From Hyphomicrobiales bacterium (lineage in GTDB: Bacteria; Pseudomonadota; Alphaproteobacteria; Rhizobiales; Beijerinckiaceae): a stretch of DNA of 64,000 bases. Under the pieces are notes generated by a model. It was not told where the DNA came from. It worked only from the letters and a program-made list of their open reading frames with translations, and did no database searches. Location of the stretch: the NCBI GenBank assembly GCA_019247795.1, contig JAFBAK010000140.1:1-64000 (forward strand), in the 5' to 3' direction. Below are positions 18,448 to 26,713 of this stretch, piece after piece; position 1 is the first letter of the stretch, and each line of letters begins with the position of its first letter. The position numbers and the translations under genes are program-made.

Positions 18448-18805
18448 GCATATTCCTCTCTTCACTATGCCCACGCCACGCCGGCAAGTTGCGAGTGCGC
18501 CCGGTCGGCTTGTCGCGCGGGCTCGACGGTGCGTCAAGACGGGGCGGCGCCTAGCCTTCGCCAATTTCGAGGCCATTGCGGGGCCTACGCAATTCGACTG
18601 AAAAACATTGAACAATCACGATAAGCATGCAGCGACAGAGTATTCATTTTACGTAAAGTATAAAACAAAAGCCCTTGATGCAGCGTATTTTGGTTAAACT
18701 TTACGTTCCCTTTCTGTCCCTATACTCAGCCAAAATCGGGTGCAAACGATACTCCGATCGGGCCCATCGCCGGCTTTTCCAGCGTTTCACCGAAGAGGGC
18801 GCGTG
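18448..18805. other. Divergent spacer between aroA and the L,D-transpeptidase gene
   Basis: 358 bases. From 18600 to 18735 the DNA is strikingly AT-rich against the genome average and must hold both promoters. It contains the inverted repeat at 18651-18706. No gene or RNA recognised. Confidence 0.55.
18651..18706. promoter_or_regulatory. Inverted repeat, candidate operator
   Basis: ACGTAAAGTATAA (18651-18663) and TTAAACTTTACGT (18694-18706) are reverse complements at 12 of 13 positions, separated by 30 bases. The left arm also overlaps the perfect palindrome TTTACGTAAA (18648-18657). It is centred in the AT-rich spacer between two divergent genes. The regulator is unknown. Confidence 0.5.
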
Positions 18806-19618
18806 ATGAAAGCCGCCTCCTTGCTTTCGCTTTGTTTCACCTTCGCCTTGTTGCATGCGCCTTCGGCGGCGTGGGCGCAGCTCTACAACGTGCCGACGCG
18901 CGCCAATACGGGTTCGGTGGGCGGCGGCAACAGCGACACCGGGCGCAATTCCCAAGCAACAGAGCTTGGAGGCGGTTTCATCGAGCTTGTCGCAACAGGG
19001 CCTTTGACGGGATCGTCTCGGCCCGAGACAGCGTCGATGCTCCAGGGAGCAGCGTCAGGTGAAGCCTATGGCGTGCCGCCCTTCGGCCCGGCGCCGCAAC
19101 GCGCCCGGGCGCTGGCTTACGCGCCCTTGGCGGCCGAAACCTATGCACATCCGCGCCCGGTGCTCTCGGAGCCCGAAGCCGAATTTCGTCGCCAGGAAGT
19201 GGAATATCACGGGGAGGAAGCGCCCGGCACGGTCATTATCGACACGCCCGAAAAATTCCTGTTCCTCGTCGAGCCGGGCGGGCGCGCCCTTCGCTACGGC
19301 ATCGGTGTCGGCCGGCCGGGCTTCGAATGGGCTGGGATAAAGACCATCACCCGCAAAGCCGAATGGCCGGGCTGGACGCCGCCTTCGGAAATGCTCAAGC
19401 GTCGACCGGATCTGCCGCCACACATGGACGGCGGTCTCGGCAACCCGCTCGGCGCTCGCGCGCTCTATCTCGGCTCAACGCTTTATCGGATTCACGGCAC
19501 GAATGAGCCCGAGACCATCGGCAAAGCCGTTTCGTCCGGCTGCATTCGCATGCTCAACGACGATGTGGTCGATCTTTATGGTCGCGTGAGAATCGGCACC
19601 CGCGTCGTGGTCATGTAG
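18806..19618 (+). CDS. L,D-transpeptidase (YkuD domain), secreted
   Basis: 270-residue periplasmic enzyme that makes 3-3 peptidoglycan cross-links or attaches proteins to peptidoglycan. Signal peptide at residues 1-24 (MKAASLLSLCF..., cleavage after SAAWA). A low-complexity linker reaches about residue 125. The YkuD domain follows, with GTVIIDT, the catalytic HGTNEPETIG region and the cysteine motif VSSGCIRMLNDD near residue 250. ATG 18806 follows a GAGGG site; an upstream in-frame ATG at 18740 would bury the signal peptide. It is a single gene divergent from aroA. Confidence 0.92.
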   Translation: MKAASLLSLCFTFALLHAPSAAWAQLYNVPTRANTGSVGGGNSDTGRNSQATELGGGFIELVATGPLTGSSRPETASMLQGAASGEAYGVPPFGPAPQRARALAYAPLAAETYAHPRPVLSEPEAEFRRQEVEYHGEEAPGTVIIDTPEKFLFLVEPGGRALRYGIGVGRPGFEWAGIKTITRKAEWPGWTPPSEMLKRRPDLPPHMDGGLGNPLGARALYLGSTLYRIHGTNEPETIGKAVSSGCIRMLNDDVVDLYGRVRIGTRVVVM

Positions 19619-19654
19619 CTCGAGCCCCCGATCTCACCTCGAGAACCTTAAACG

Positions 19655-20551
19655 CTACACGTCGCCGGAAAAGCCGGAATCGTCACCGAACGAGCCCGAA
19701 TCGTCGAAGTTGCCGGAATCGTCGGAAGAACCGTCATCCTCATCCCGATCGGAAGGCGAATCCTGCGAATTATCATAAGAAGCATCGACCGGCCGGTCGC
19801 GATCCGAGCTATTCCAGTTTCCACTGCTGTCATTGCCGGCGCTATCACTTCCACCATTGTTTTGGGAAAATGCGTCCTGCCGATTGGCGGCCTCGTTGTC
19901 GCCGAAGCCGCTCTGGCCGAAGGAGCCGAGGCTCGTTCCGGCGCCGGAGCCAAATCCCAGACCCGAATGATGGCCGAAGGCACTGGTCAGCGCATTTGCC
20001 AATACCATGCCGCCGGCGACGCCCGCGGCTGTCGACATGGCGTTTTGGAGGAAGCCGCCCCCTTGTGTCGCCCCACCCCAAGGCTGGCCGGCCAAAGCCT
20101 GCCCCCCCGAAGGCTGGCCGTAACCCGGTTGGTTGCCCCAAGGGCCGCCCGGTTGTGGCGCGCTGCCCGACATCGGCCCCGAAGGGGGTGGCCCGCCCGG
20201 CTGAGAATACGCGGTGCGCGGGGGCGGGGTTTGCGCCGGCGCGGACCTCCCCGCAAGTGGTGGGCCGGAGGCGCCGAAAAGGCTCGAGAGAAAGCCGCCC
20301 GATTGCGGCCGTCTCTGCTCTTCCTCTCGTGCTTGCTGAAGTTGTTGCTCGAGCGTCTCGATACGCTGCTGCAGATTGGCTAGGGCCTGTTCGTTGACAT
20401 AGACCAGCTGCGCCATCGCATAAGGCGCGTAGGGCTGCTGCGCGACGAGATCGTTGATCAGCCTTTCGGCCTCGGGGTCACGCGGACGGCTCTCGGCGGC
20501 TTTCAGCCGCTCGAAGATGCCGAGGATCACTTGGCGCTCTTCGGGGGTCAT
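19655..20551 (-). CDS. DUF2076 domain-containing protein
   Basis: 298-residue protein. Residues 1-80 form a helical domain (MTPEERQVI, YAPYAMAQLVYVNEQAL, then a glutamine-rich coiled coil) that defines DUF2076. A Pro/Gly/Gln-rich middle (residues 85-165) and a short hydrophobic AAGVAGGMVLANAL segment near residue 190 follow. The C-terminal 70 residues are almost only Gly, Asp, Ser and Asn. The start is supported by AAAGGAGG 7 bases upstream. Function unknown; some relatives are annotated as periplasmic ligand-binding sensors, which I cannot verify from sequence. Confidence 0.8.
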   Translation of the reverse strand: MTPEERQVILGIFERLKAAESRPRDPEAERLINDLVAQQPYAPYAMAQLVYVNEQALANLQQRIETLEQQLQQAREEEQRRPQSGGFLSSLFGASGPPLAGRSAPAQTPPPRTAYSQPGGPPPSGPMSGSAPQPGGPWGNQPGYGQPSGGQALAGQPWGGATQGGGFLQNAMSTAAGVAGGMVLANALTSAFGHHSGLGFGSGAGTSLGSFGQSGFGDNEAANRQDAFSQNNGGSDSAGNDSSGNWNSSDRDRPVDASYDNSQDSPSDRDEDDGSSDDSGNFDDSGSFGDDSGFSGDV

Positions 20552-20872
20552 GGTTTTGCCTCCTTTGGGCGGGGGTCAGGTCGTCTGACGCGATCGGTCC
20601 ATCTGACAAATGCGCTGCAGGAGGATATGCGGGCGATGCCGAGCCGTTCTCGAAGAATAGCGCCATTCGCCACGCGAGCCTCACTCTGCAACGCGAGTAG
20701 TGGCCTCGCCGATCCTTGCCTATTTCGAACCTTCGGGTCACTTAAGTGGCGACCGTGAAGGTCGCAAGAGCGACGCTTGCTCGTTCAGCCGCCACTTGCT
20801 AGCGATGCAAGAGGTCGTGAGACCCTTCCGCTTCTAGGTCAGCCGAAATCGAGGCGGGCGGATGGGCCGGAC
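20552..20872. other. Spacer between DUF2076 gene and tRNA-Thr
   Basis: 321 bases with no credible gene on either strand. It must include the promoters for the leftward DUF2076 gene and the rightward tRNA. No repeats or hairpins noted. Confidence 0.5.
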
Positions 20873-20948
20873 GCCGGTTTAGCTCAGCTGGTAGAGCAAC
20901 CGCCTTGTAAGCGGTAGGTCGGGGGTTCGACTCCCTCAACCGGCACCA
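20873..20948 (+). tRNA. tRNA-Thr (anticodon TGT)
   Basis: 76-base tRNA with the 3' CCA encoded. The acceptor stem is GCCGGTT/AACCGGC, the D arm contains AGCTCAGCTGGTAGAGC, the anticodon stem ACCGC/GCGGT encloses the loop CTTGTAA, and the T arm contains GGTTCGACTCC. Discriminator base A. It reads ACA codons (and others by wobble). Confidence 0.97.
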
Positions 20949-21075
20949 TTTTCGATTTGCCGTCTGTGTACTCGCCAGATTTGGCGTTACGACGCTGCGG
21001 ACACCGAAATCGAGCTCCAGTTCCGGCAGGCACGTGGACGGTTAAAAGGAGAGAAGCGCCAGGAGAGGAGTGCCG

Positions 21076-21237
21076 CTAGTAAGTCGAGAAATGTTGCTCG
21101 AAGCCACAACCGCCCGGACCGCCGCCTGAACCTTCGGTGGAGCAATGGACACTGGCGCAACCGCTCACCGCGAAGAGAAGCACCGCCAATGTCAAACACA
21201 TAGCCAGGGCGGCCTTGTGCCTTCCACGATCCGGCAT
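21076..21237 (-). CDS. Very small lipoprotein (53 aa)
   Basis: Not obvious by length alone, but well supported. AGGAG stands 8 bases before ATG 21237. The product has a basic start (MPDRGRHK), a hydrophobic core (AALAMCLTLAVLLFAV) and a lipobox VSGC, with cysteine at residue 27. The mature part is only 27 residues, with three cysteines, a glycine-rich centre and an aromatic end (FEQHFSTY). It would be lipid-anchored in the envelope. No family is recognised; it resembles entericidin-like mini-lipoproteins only in size. Confidence 0.65.
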   Translation of the reverse strand: MPDRGRHKAALAMCLTLAVLLFAVSGCASVHCSTEGSGGGPGGCGFEQHFSTY

Positions 21238-21370
21238 GGCTTCGCTCCTACGTTGCTTCGCAAAGGCCTCTAAAATGCCGCCTCATTTGCTGATGCACTT
21301 ATGCGGTTTGGGTCTCACCTGTTTGTAGTCGGCATCCTGCAGCTCAGGCAAAATAAGGCACGATCCGCGA

Positions 21371-22696
21371 TTACGCAGCGTCGGCGCTCTTGATGTTTGC
21401 ATCGGCTCGATCGAGAGCGCGCCTCAGCCGCACGATCGTCTTTGCTTCATCCACCGCGCAGTTGTCGTAGGTCAACTTCTGACCCGCGCTGATGGGTTGC
21501 ACCACGCGTGCGCCCTCGGCAAGCCCCAAGGGTATTGCGCGTTCACGTCGCGCCTCGGCCCATGTCATGGAGAAACCCCGATAGTCACACTCGCCGATTC
21601 GACCCATGAGCACGCCCGGGGCAAGATTGCGCTTTGCCACCGCAATGGCCTCTGCAACGGGATGGTCGAGAGGCTGGATGTCGTGGCGGCGATAGAGCAC
21701 GGCGCGAGCAGCCGTCAGCGGCGTCTCGAGACTCGTCAGGTGAAAAGGCCGATGCAAGGTGAATTGCGGGCCGCGGCCAACGTGCAAATCGGCCATGCGC
21801 TCCCTTACGCGGGCGTGCAGCGGTTCAACCACGCAAAACACGCCCGGCGCGACATCCTCTCCGATCGTGTAATCGACAACGCCCTTGCGCGATAAGATGC
21901 CGCCTTCCGACCGCAATCGAAACACGTCTGCGAGCTCGTCTCGGCAAGCTCGCGGCCCATGCATGCCCGGCTTGTCAGGCACAAGCCCTGTCGCATTTGC
22001 CAAGGCCACCATCTCGACCATCGTTTTCGTGCCGTCGACAAACTCGGCGAGCACCCGCGGATTCATGTTGCGGGCCTGCGCCTCGCTTTCGAAATCCTGC
22101 GGCATGGCATCAAACCGCAAAGCGTTATTCTTGCCTTTGCCGGCCGCCACCACCCTCATTCCCAGTGCTCGCGCGAAAGCGACCAGCTCGGCCGCGGCGG
22201 CAGGCTCGTCTCCGGCTGCGCCCGAATACACCACGCCGGCACGCTGTGCTTGCGCCTTGAGCTGACGGCCGACGGTGATATCGGCCTCCACGTTCAGCAT
22301 GACGATATGCTTGCCGTTGCGGATGGAAGCCTGTGCGACCTCAGCCCCCGAATTCGGATGACCGGTAGCATCGATGATCACCTCGACGCGGCCAGCTGCC
22401 GCGGCGGCCTCGATCTCGGTTGTAAGTGCAATGCGCCCGGACTCGATGACACGGTCGACAGCGGAACCGCTTGATGCCTCGACGAGGTCGCTGCGACCCA
22501 TTCCAGCGAGGAGAACAGCGTCGATCGCGTTACTGCGTTGTGAGCGGACCGTGATGGCTCCCACGCGCAAGCCTCGCATCAGGGCGATCTGGACAATGAG
22601 GTCGGTGCCCATTTGGCCTGCCCCGACCACGGCGACCGTTATGGGGCCCGATGTCTTTGTTCGCTCCGCGAGATCCGCAGCGAAGGATGGAAACAT
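21371..22696 (-). CDS. NAD(P)-binding oxidoreductase with C-terminal SAF domain
   Basis: 441-residue cytosolic protein. The Rossmann motif VVGAGQMGTDL lies near residue 22, followed by a homoserine-dehydrogenase/Gfo-Idh-like fold (IIDATGHPNSGAEVA, then a KGKNNALRFDAMP segment). A SAF/antifreeze-like domain lies at the C-terminus (LAPGVLMGRIGECDYRG, AEGARVVQPISAGQKLTYDN). Such proteins are often labelled homoserine-dehydrogenase-like or, wrongly, FlgA. Several relatives act in sugar-acid or polyol catabolism. ATG 22696 is chosen because GAGGG precedes it by 4 bases; an in-frame ATG at 22765 is also open. No catabolic neighbours indicate the substrate. Confidence 0.75.
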   Translation of the reverse strand: MFPSFAADLAERTKTSGPITVAVVGAGQMGTDLIVQIALMRGLRVGAITVRSQRSNAIDAVLLAGMGRSDLVEASSGSAVDRVIESGRIALTTEIEAAAAAGRVEVIIDATGHPNSGAEVAQASIRNGKHIVMLNVEADITVGRQLKAQAQRAGVVYSGAAGDEPAAAAELVAFARALGMRVVAAGKGKNNALRFDAMPQDFESEAQARNMNPRVLAEFVDGTKTMVEMVALANATGLVPDKPGMHGPRACRDELADVFRLRSEGGILSRKGVVDYTIGEDVAPGVFCVVEPLHARVRERMADLHVGRGPQFTLHRPFHLTSLETPLTAARAVLYRRHDIQPLDHPVAEAIAVAKRNLAPGVLMGRIGECDYRGFSMTWAEARRERAIPLGLAEGARVVQPISAGQKLTYDNCAVDEAKTIVRLRRALDRADANIKSADAA

Positions 22697-23109
22697 GTCG
22701 CCCTCTAGGTTGACTTCCCTGCTTGTGGCTCGCTTGCGTGAAGGTCTCGCGTCGCGCCGATCCAAAAGGCGCCACTGACCTTATCGTTCCATGGCTACTT
22801 ATAGCCGCGAACTCTGAGGGGCGAAAGCCGAGCAGGGAATTTCCGCCGCAAAACTGCCTCGAATCGGGTGGGAACATCACTCGTCGGTGACGCGTGTGCG
22901 GACAGACCTTCCGCAGACGCTGAACTTTGGCTGGGCAACGCGGTACGACCAGGTCTCGTGACCATCGCAGCGATTTTCGCTAAAATCGTTGTCGAAAAGC
23001 TGAATCACCTCGGGGTTCACGCTGGGTTCGATCGCGCGCTCAGGCGTTCGAAACCGCGCTGACCGCTCCTCCAAAGGCAGCTCGAGCCTCGCACGCGACA
23101 TGTTTTGAA
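22697..23109. other. Divergent spacer upstream of hpnI
   Basis: 413 bases with no gene. It contains a hairpin AGCGATTTT/AAAATCGTT with a CGCT loop at 22969-22990, which could be an operator or a transcript structure in front of the hopanoid genes hpnI-J-K. Confidence 0.5.
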
Positions 23110-24252
23110 ATGTGGACGCAAATGACCGCGTTGCCGGCCTTCCTTTTCCTCTTCATCTCGGGGCTGGGCTGCTTCTATCTTCTCTGCGCATGCGCAGCGT
23201 CGCTGAAATTTCCAGGAAAGGCACGCGTTCTTTCGCGAAAAGCACCGGCAATCACCATCCTCAAGCCGCTGCGTGGCGCGGATTCGAGCTTGCTCTCGAA
23301 CCTCTCTTCGTTTTGCGCTCAAAATTATCCAGGCGATGTCCAGCTCATCTTCGGCGTCATGGAGCGGGATGATCCGGCGACCTTGATCGTGCAACAGCTC
23401 GCCGCCTCGTTTCCCGACCGAAAGATCGACCTGGTCGCCGATCCGACGATCCATGGGACCAATGCGAAAGTCTCGAACCTGGTCAACATGATGGATCGGG
23501 CCTGCCACGATTGCCTGGTGCTCGCTGATAGCGACATCCGGGTGCCGCCCGACTATCTCAGGCAGATCGTCGACACGCTCGATGCTGCCGGCGTTTGCGC
23601 CGTCACCTGCCTCTATTTTGGCATGACGGCGAGCGGTCTCTGGTCGAGATTGTCCGCGCTCGCGATCAACAGTCATTTCCTTCCAAACGCCATCGTCGGC
23701 CTGCGTTCTCGTCTCGCGACACCGTGCTTTGGGTCGACGATCGCGATCGGCCGCAAGCATCTCGATGAGATCGGCGGCTTCAGCGCCTTTTCGGATTGCC
23801 TGGCCGATGACTACGCCATCGGCGCCGCCTTGCGCCAAAAGGGCGGCGCCGTCGCCATCGCGCCTCTGCTCGTGGCGCATGAATGCACAGAGGCGTCACT
23901 CAAGGAGCTGTGGAACCACGAATTGCGTTGGGCGAGGACCATTCGCACGGTCGATCCTCGCGGCTATGCGGGCTCGCTGCTCACTCATCCCCTCCCCTTC
24001 GCGCTTTTGGCGCTTGCGGCCGGAGCCCTGACGTCAGGTCTCGGCATGGCAATCCTTGCCGTCTCATGTCGAATTTTGCTTCTGCGCGTGATTGCGCGTA
24101 AGCATGGCCTCGTCGCTCCCGCATATTGGCTCACGCCGATCCGCGACCTTCTCTCCTTCGCGATATTTGTTTGGAGCTATCGAGGGCGAAGTGTCGAGTG
24201 GAAAGGACGCCACTATATAGTAAAGCCAAGTGGCACTTTGACCGCGAACTGA
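23110..24252 (+). CDS. hpnI: Hopanoid glycosyltransferase HpnI
   Basis: 380-residue inner-membrane family 2 glycosyltransferase that adds N-acetylglucosamine to bacteriohopanetetrol. One N-terminal transmembrane helix (residues 8-28), then the GT2 domain with ITILKPLRG, the metal-binding LADSDIRV near residue 140 and the acceptor motif LRWARTIR near residue 275, then two to three C-terminal helices. First of three adjacent genes (hpnI-J-K) that build the cyclitol-ether head group, with a 15-base gap to hpnJ. Confidence 0.93.
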   Translation: MWTQMTALPAFLFLFISGLGCFYLLCACAASLKFPGKARVLSRKAPAITILKPLRGADSSLLSNLSSFCAQNYPGDVQLIFGVMERDDPATLIVQQLAASFPDRKIDLVADPTIHGTNAKVSNLVNMMDRACHDCLVLADSDIRVPPDYLRQIVDTLDAAGVCAVTCLYFGMTASGLWSRLSALAINSHFLPNAIVGLRSRLATPCFGSTIAIGRKHLDEIGGFSAFSDCLADDYAIGAALRQKGGAVAIAPLLVAHECTEASLKELWNHELRWARTIRTVDPRGYAGSLLTHPLPFALLALAAGALTSGLGMAILAVSCRILLLRVIARKHGLVAPAYWLTPIRDLLSFAIFVWSYRGRSVEWKGRHYIVKPSGTLTAN

Positions 24253-24267
24253 GTGATCGACCTCATG

Positions 24268-25695
24268 ATGCGAACGCTTTTCCTGCAGGCTCCGTCCTAT
24301 GACGGCTTCGATGGCGGCGCCGGCTCGCGCTATCAAGCCAAGCGGGAAATCGCTTCTTTCTGGTATCCGACCTGGCTTGCTCAGCCGGCGGCCTTGATCG
24401 AAGGCTCGAAGCTGATCGACGCGCCGCCGCACAGGATCGGCAGGGACGCGATTGTCGCGCAGGCGCGAAACTTCGACCTTCTCGTCCTGCACACGTCGAC
24501 CCCATCCTTCGCCAGCGATGTGAAGATGATCGAGGCGATGAAATCAGTAAATCCGTCGCTGAAAGCGGGGCTGATTGGCGCCAAAGTGGCGGTCGAGGCC
24601 GATAAAAGCCTTCGCGCTTCGCCGCTCGTCGATTTCGTGGCACGCAACGAATTCGACTTCACGATCCGCGACGTTGCCGAAGGACGAGAGCTTTCGAACG
24701 TCGACGGCCTCTCCTGGCGCAACAGCGAGGGCCTGATCATCCACAATGCTGAACGCGCGGTCGTCGAGAATATGGACGCCCTTCCTTTCGTGACGCCCGT
24801 CTATAAGCGGGACCTGACGATCGAGAATTACTTCATCGGATATCTGAAACACCCTTATATCTCGTTCTATACAGGGCGCGGTTGCAAGTCGCGCTGCACT
24901 TTCTGCCTCTGGCCGCAGACCGTGGGCGGCCATCGTTATCGCACGCGAAGCGTCGGTCATGTGATCGACGAAATCCGCTGGGCCAAGGCCGCCTTCCCGA
25001 AGGTCAAGGAATTCTTTTTCGACGATGACACCTTCACCGATGACGCGCCGCGCGCCGAAGCGATTGCGCGCGAGCTCGGCAAGCTCGGCGTGATGTGGTC
25101 GTGCAACGCCAAGGCCAATGTGAGGCGCTCGACGCTGAAGATCATGCGCGACAACGGGTTGCGGCTCTTACTTGTCGGCTACGAGACCGGGAACCAACAG
25201 ATTCTGCACAACATCAAGAAAGGCATGCTGGTCGACGTCGCGAAACGGTTCACCAAGGACTGCCATGAGCTCGGGATCGTGATCCATGGTACATTCATCA
25301 TGGGTCTTCCGGGAGAGAGCGCGGAGACCATCCGGGAAACGATCGAGTTCGCCAAGGAGATCAATCCGCATACGATCCAGGTTTCTCTTGCCGCGCCGTA
25401 TCCGGGCACATTCCTGCACAAGCAAGCCATGGAGAATGGCTGGCTCGATGACGCCAATGCCGAGCTCGTCAATGCCGACGGAGTGCAGATTGCACCCTTG
25501 CACTATCCGCACCTCAGTCATTCCGAGATCTTCAATTCGGTCGAGGAGTTTTACCGTCGCTTCTATTTCCGCGCGCCTAAGATCGCCTCGATCGTGGGCG
25601 AGATGGTGCGAAGCCCCGAGATGATGAGGCGCCGCTTGCGAGAAGGTGTCGAGTTCTTCCGCTTCCTCAAGGAGCGCCGCGAGGTCGCGCCCTGA
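24268..25695 (+). CDS. hpnJ: Hopanoid radical SAM protein HpnJ
   Basis: 475-residue radical SAM enzyme with an N-terminal cobalamin-binding-like domain. The cluster cysteines are 206, 210 and 213 (TGRGCKSRCTFC). HpnJ converts the glucosamine head group of bacteriohopanetetrol to the cyclitol ether by ring contraction (known for the Burkholderia enzyme). ATG 24268 gives MRTLFLQAP, matching the family; ATG 24265 and GTG 24253 are in frame just upstream. Its TGA overlaps the apparent CTG start of hpnK. Confidence 0.94.
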   Translation: MRTLFLQAPSYDGFDGGAGSRYQAKREIASFWYPTWLAQPAALIEGSKLIDAPPHRIGRDAIVAQARNFDLLVLHTSTPSFASDVKMIEAMKSVNPSLKAGLIGAKVAVEADKSLRASPLVDFVARNEFDFTIRDVAEGRELSNVDGLSWRNSEGLIIHNAERAVVENMDALPFVTPVYKRDLTIENYFIGYLKHPYISFYTGRGCKSRCTFCLWPQTVGGHRYRTRSVGHVIDEIRWAKAAFPKVKEFFFDDDTFTDDAPRAEAIARELGKLGVMWSCNAKANVRRSTLKIMRDNGLRLLLVGYETGNQQILHNIKKGMLVDVAKRFTKDCHELGIVIHGTFIMGLPGESAETIRETIEFAKEINPHTIQVSLAAPYPGTFLHKQAMENGWLDDANAELVNADGVQIAPLHYPHLSHSEIFNSVEEFYRRFYFRAPKIASIVGEMVRSPEMMRRRLREGVEFFRFLKERREVAP

Positions 25696-26531
25696 AGCAG
25701 CTCATCCTGACGGCCGATGATTTCGGCCTCGCGCCTGAAGTCAACGAAGCCGTCGAGAAGGCCCACAAGAACGGAATCCTCAGTGCGGCGAGCCTGATGA
25801 TCGGGGGATCGGCCGCGAAGGACGCGGTCGCGCGGGCAAAGCGCATGCCGCTGCTGCGCGTCGGCCTGCATGTGACCGTCGTCGAGGATAGCCCCCTCTT
25901 GCCGGCGGGAGACATCCCAGGCCTCGTCGACCGGAACGGATCTCTACGTGGCGATCTTGGAGCGTTCGGGGCGGCGATCCTGGTGAAGCCCTCGACGCGA
26001 CGGCAGCTTCGCCGGGAGATCCGCGCACAATTCGAGGCCTACAAAGCGACCGGTCTCGCGCTCGACCATGTCAACGCGCATCTGCATTATCATCTGCATC
26101 CGATCGTTCTCGGCGAGATCCTCGCAAGCGGGCTGGATTACGGCATGCGCGCTTTGAGGGTCCCGATCGAACCGCTCGGAGTCTTGCGACGCGTTGAACC
26201 GACACCGACATATCCGGTCGCCCTTGTCGCCAAGGCGTGGGCTTTGATGATGCGCCAGCGAGCCAGAAGAGCCGGGCTCGTCAGCACGGATCAGGTGTTC
26301 GGCCTTTCCTGGTCGGGCCACATGACAGAGGAGCGCCTGGCCGGCCTCATCGACAACCTGCCGGAGGGCACGACCGAGATCTATACTCACCCGGCCATGC
26401 CGGGCGGCCACGCCGGCGCGGCACCGGGGTATGGCTATGCGGCGGAGCTCGCGGCTCTGTTGTCTTGTCGCTGCCGCAAGGCGGTCGAGCGCTCCGCGGC
26501 CAAGATAGGCGGCTATTCCGACTTGCTGTGA
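25692..26531 (+). CDS. hpnK: Hopanoid deacetylase HpnK (ChbG/YdjC fold), apparent CTG start
   Basis: 279-residue carbohydrate deacetylase that removes the acetyl group from N-acetylglucosaminyl-bacteriohopanetetrol. The family N-terminus (K-x-L-I-x-TADDFG) is encoded only from the codon CTG at 25692; no ATG, GTG or TTG occurs in frame nearby, and the first in-frame ATG (25797) would remove the metal-binding TADDFG. GAGG at 25681-25684 gives 7-base spacing to this CTG, which overlaps the hpnJ TGA as CTGA. The HVNAHLHYHLHP segment near residue 125 supplies further metal ligands. A sequencing error (A read as C) is the alternative. Confidence 0.88.
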   Translation: MKQLILTADDFGLAPEVNEAVEKAHKNGILSAASLMIGGSAAKDAVARAKRMPLLRVGLHVTVVEDSPLLPAGDIPGLVDRNGSLRGDLGAFGAAILVKPSTRRQLRREIRAQFEAYKATGLALDHVNAHLHYHLHPIVLGEILASGLDYGMRALRVPIEPLGVLRRVEPTPTYPVALVAKAWALMMRQRARRAGLVSTDQVFGLSWSGHMTEERLAGLIDNLPEGTTEIYTHPAMPGGHAGAAPGYGYAAELAALLSCRCRKAVERSAAKIGGYSDLL

Positions 26532-26713
26532 GCAGCCGGGGCGCTAGGTGAAGCTGGGTGCGCAAGACTTGCATTCGGGTGGATTTCCGGGCGGAAATAT
26601 GTCAGTTGTTGTCAATTCTTGCGGCGAAATCCGCTCGATGATCGGCGACATCCTCTATTGCGGGCCTTTTTACACGCCCGCGCGTTTCAATACTGACCAT
26701 GAGGGGTGAAGGG

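Noticed and set aside
20531-20758. 75-codon frame between DUF2076 and tRNA-Thr
   Set aside because: It overlaps the strong DUF2076 start region antisense and shows no protein-like pattern.
22969-22990. Hairpin upstream of hpnI as a terminator
   Set aside because: No T tract on either strand and no gene ends there; kept only as a possible operator.
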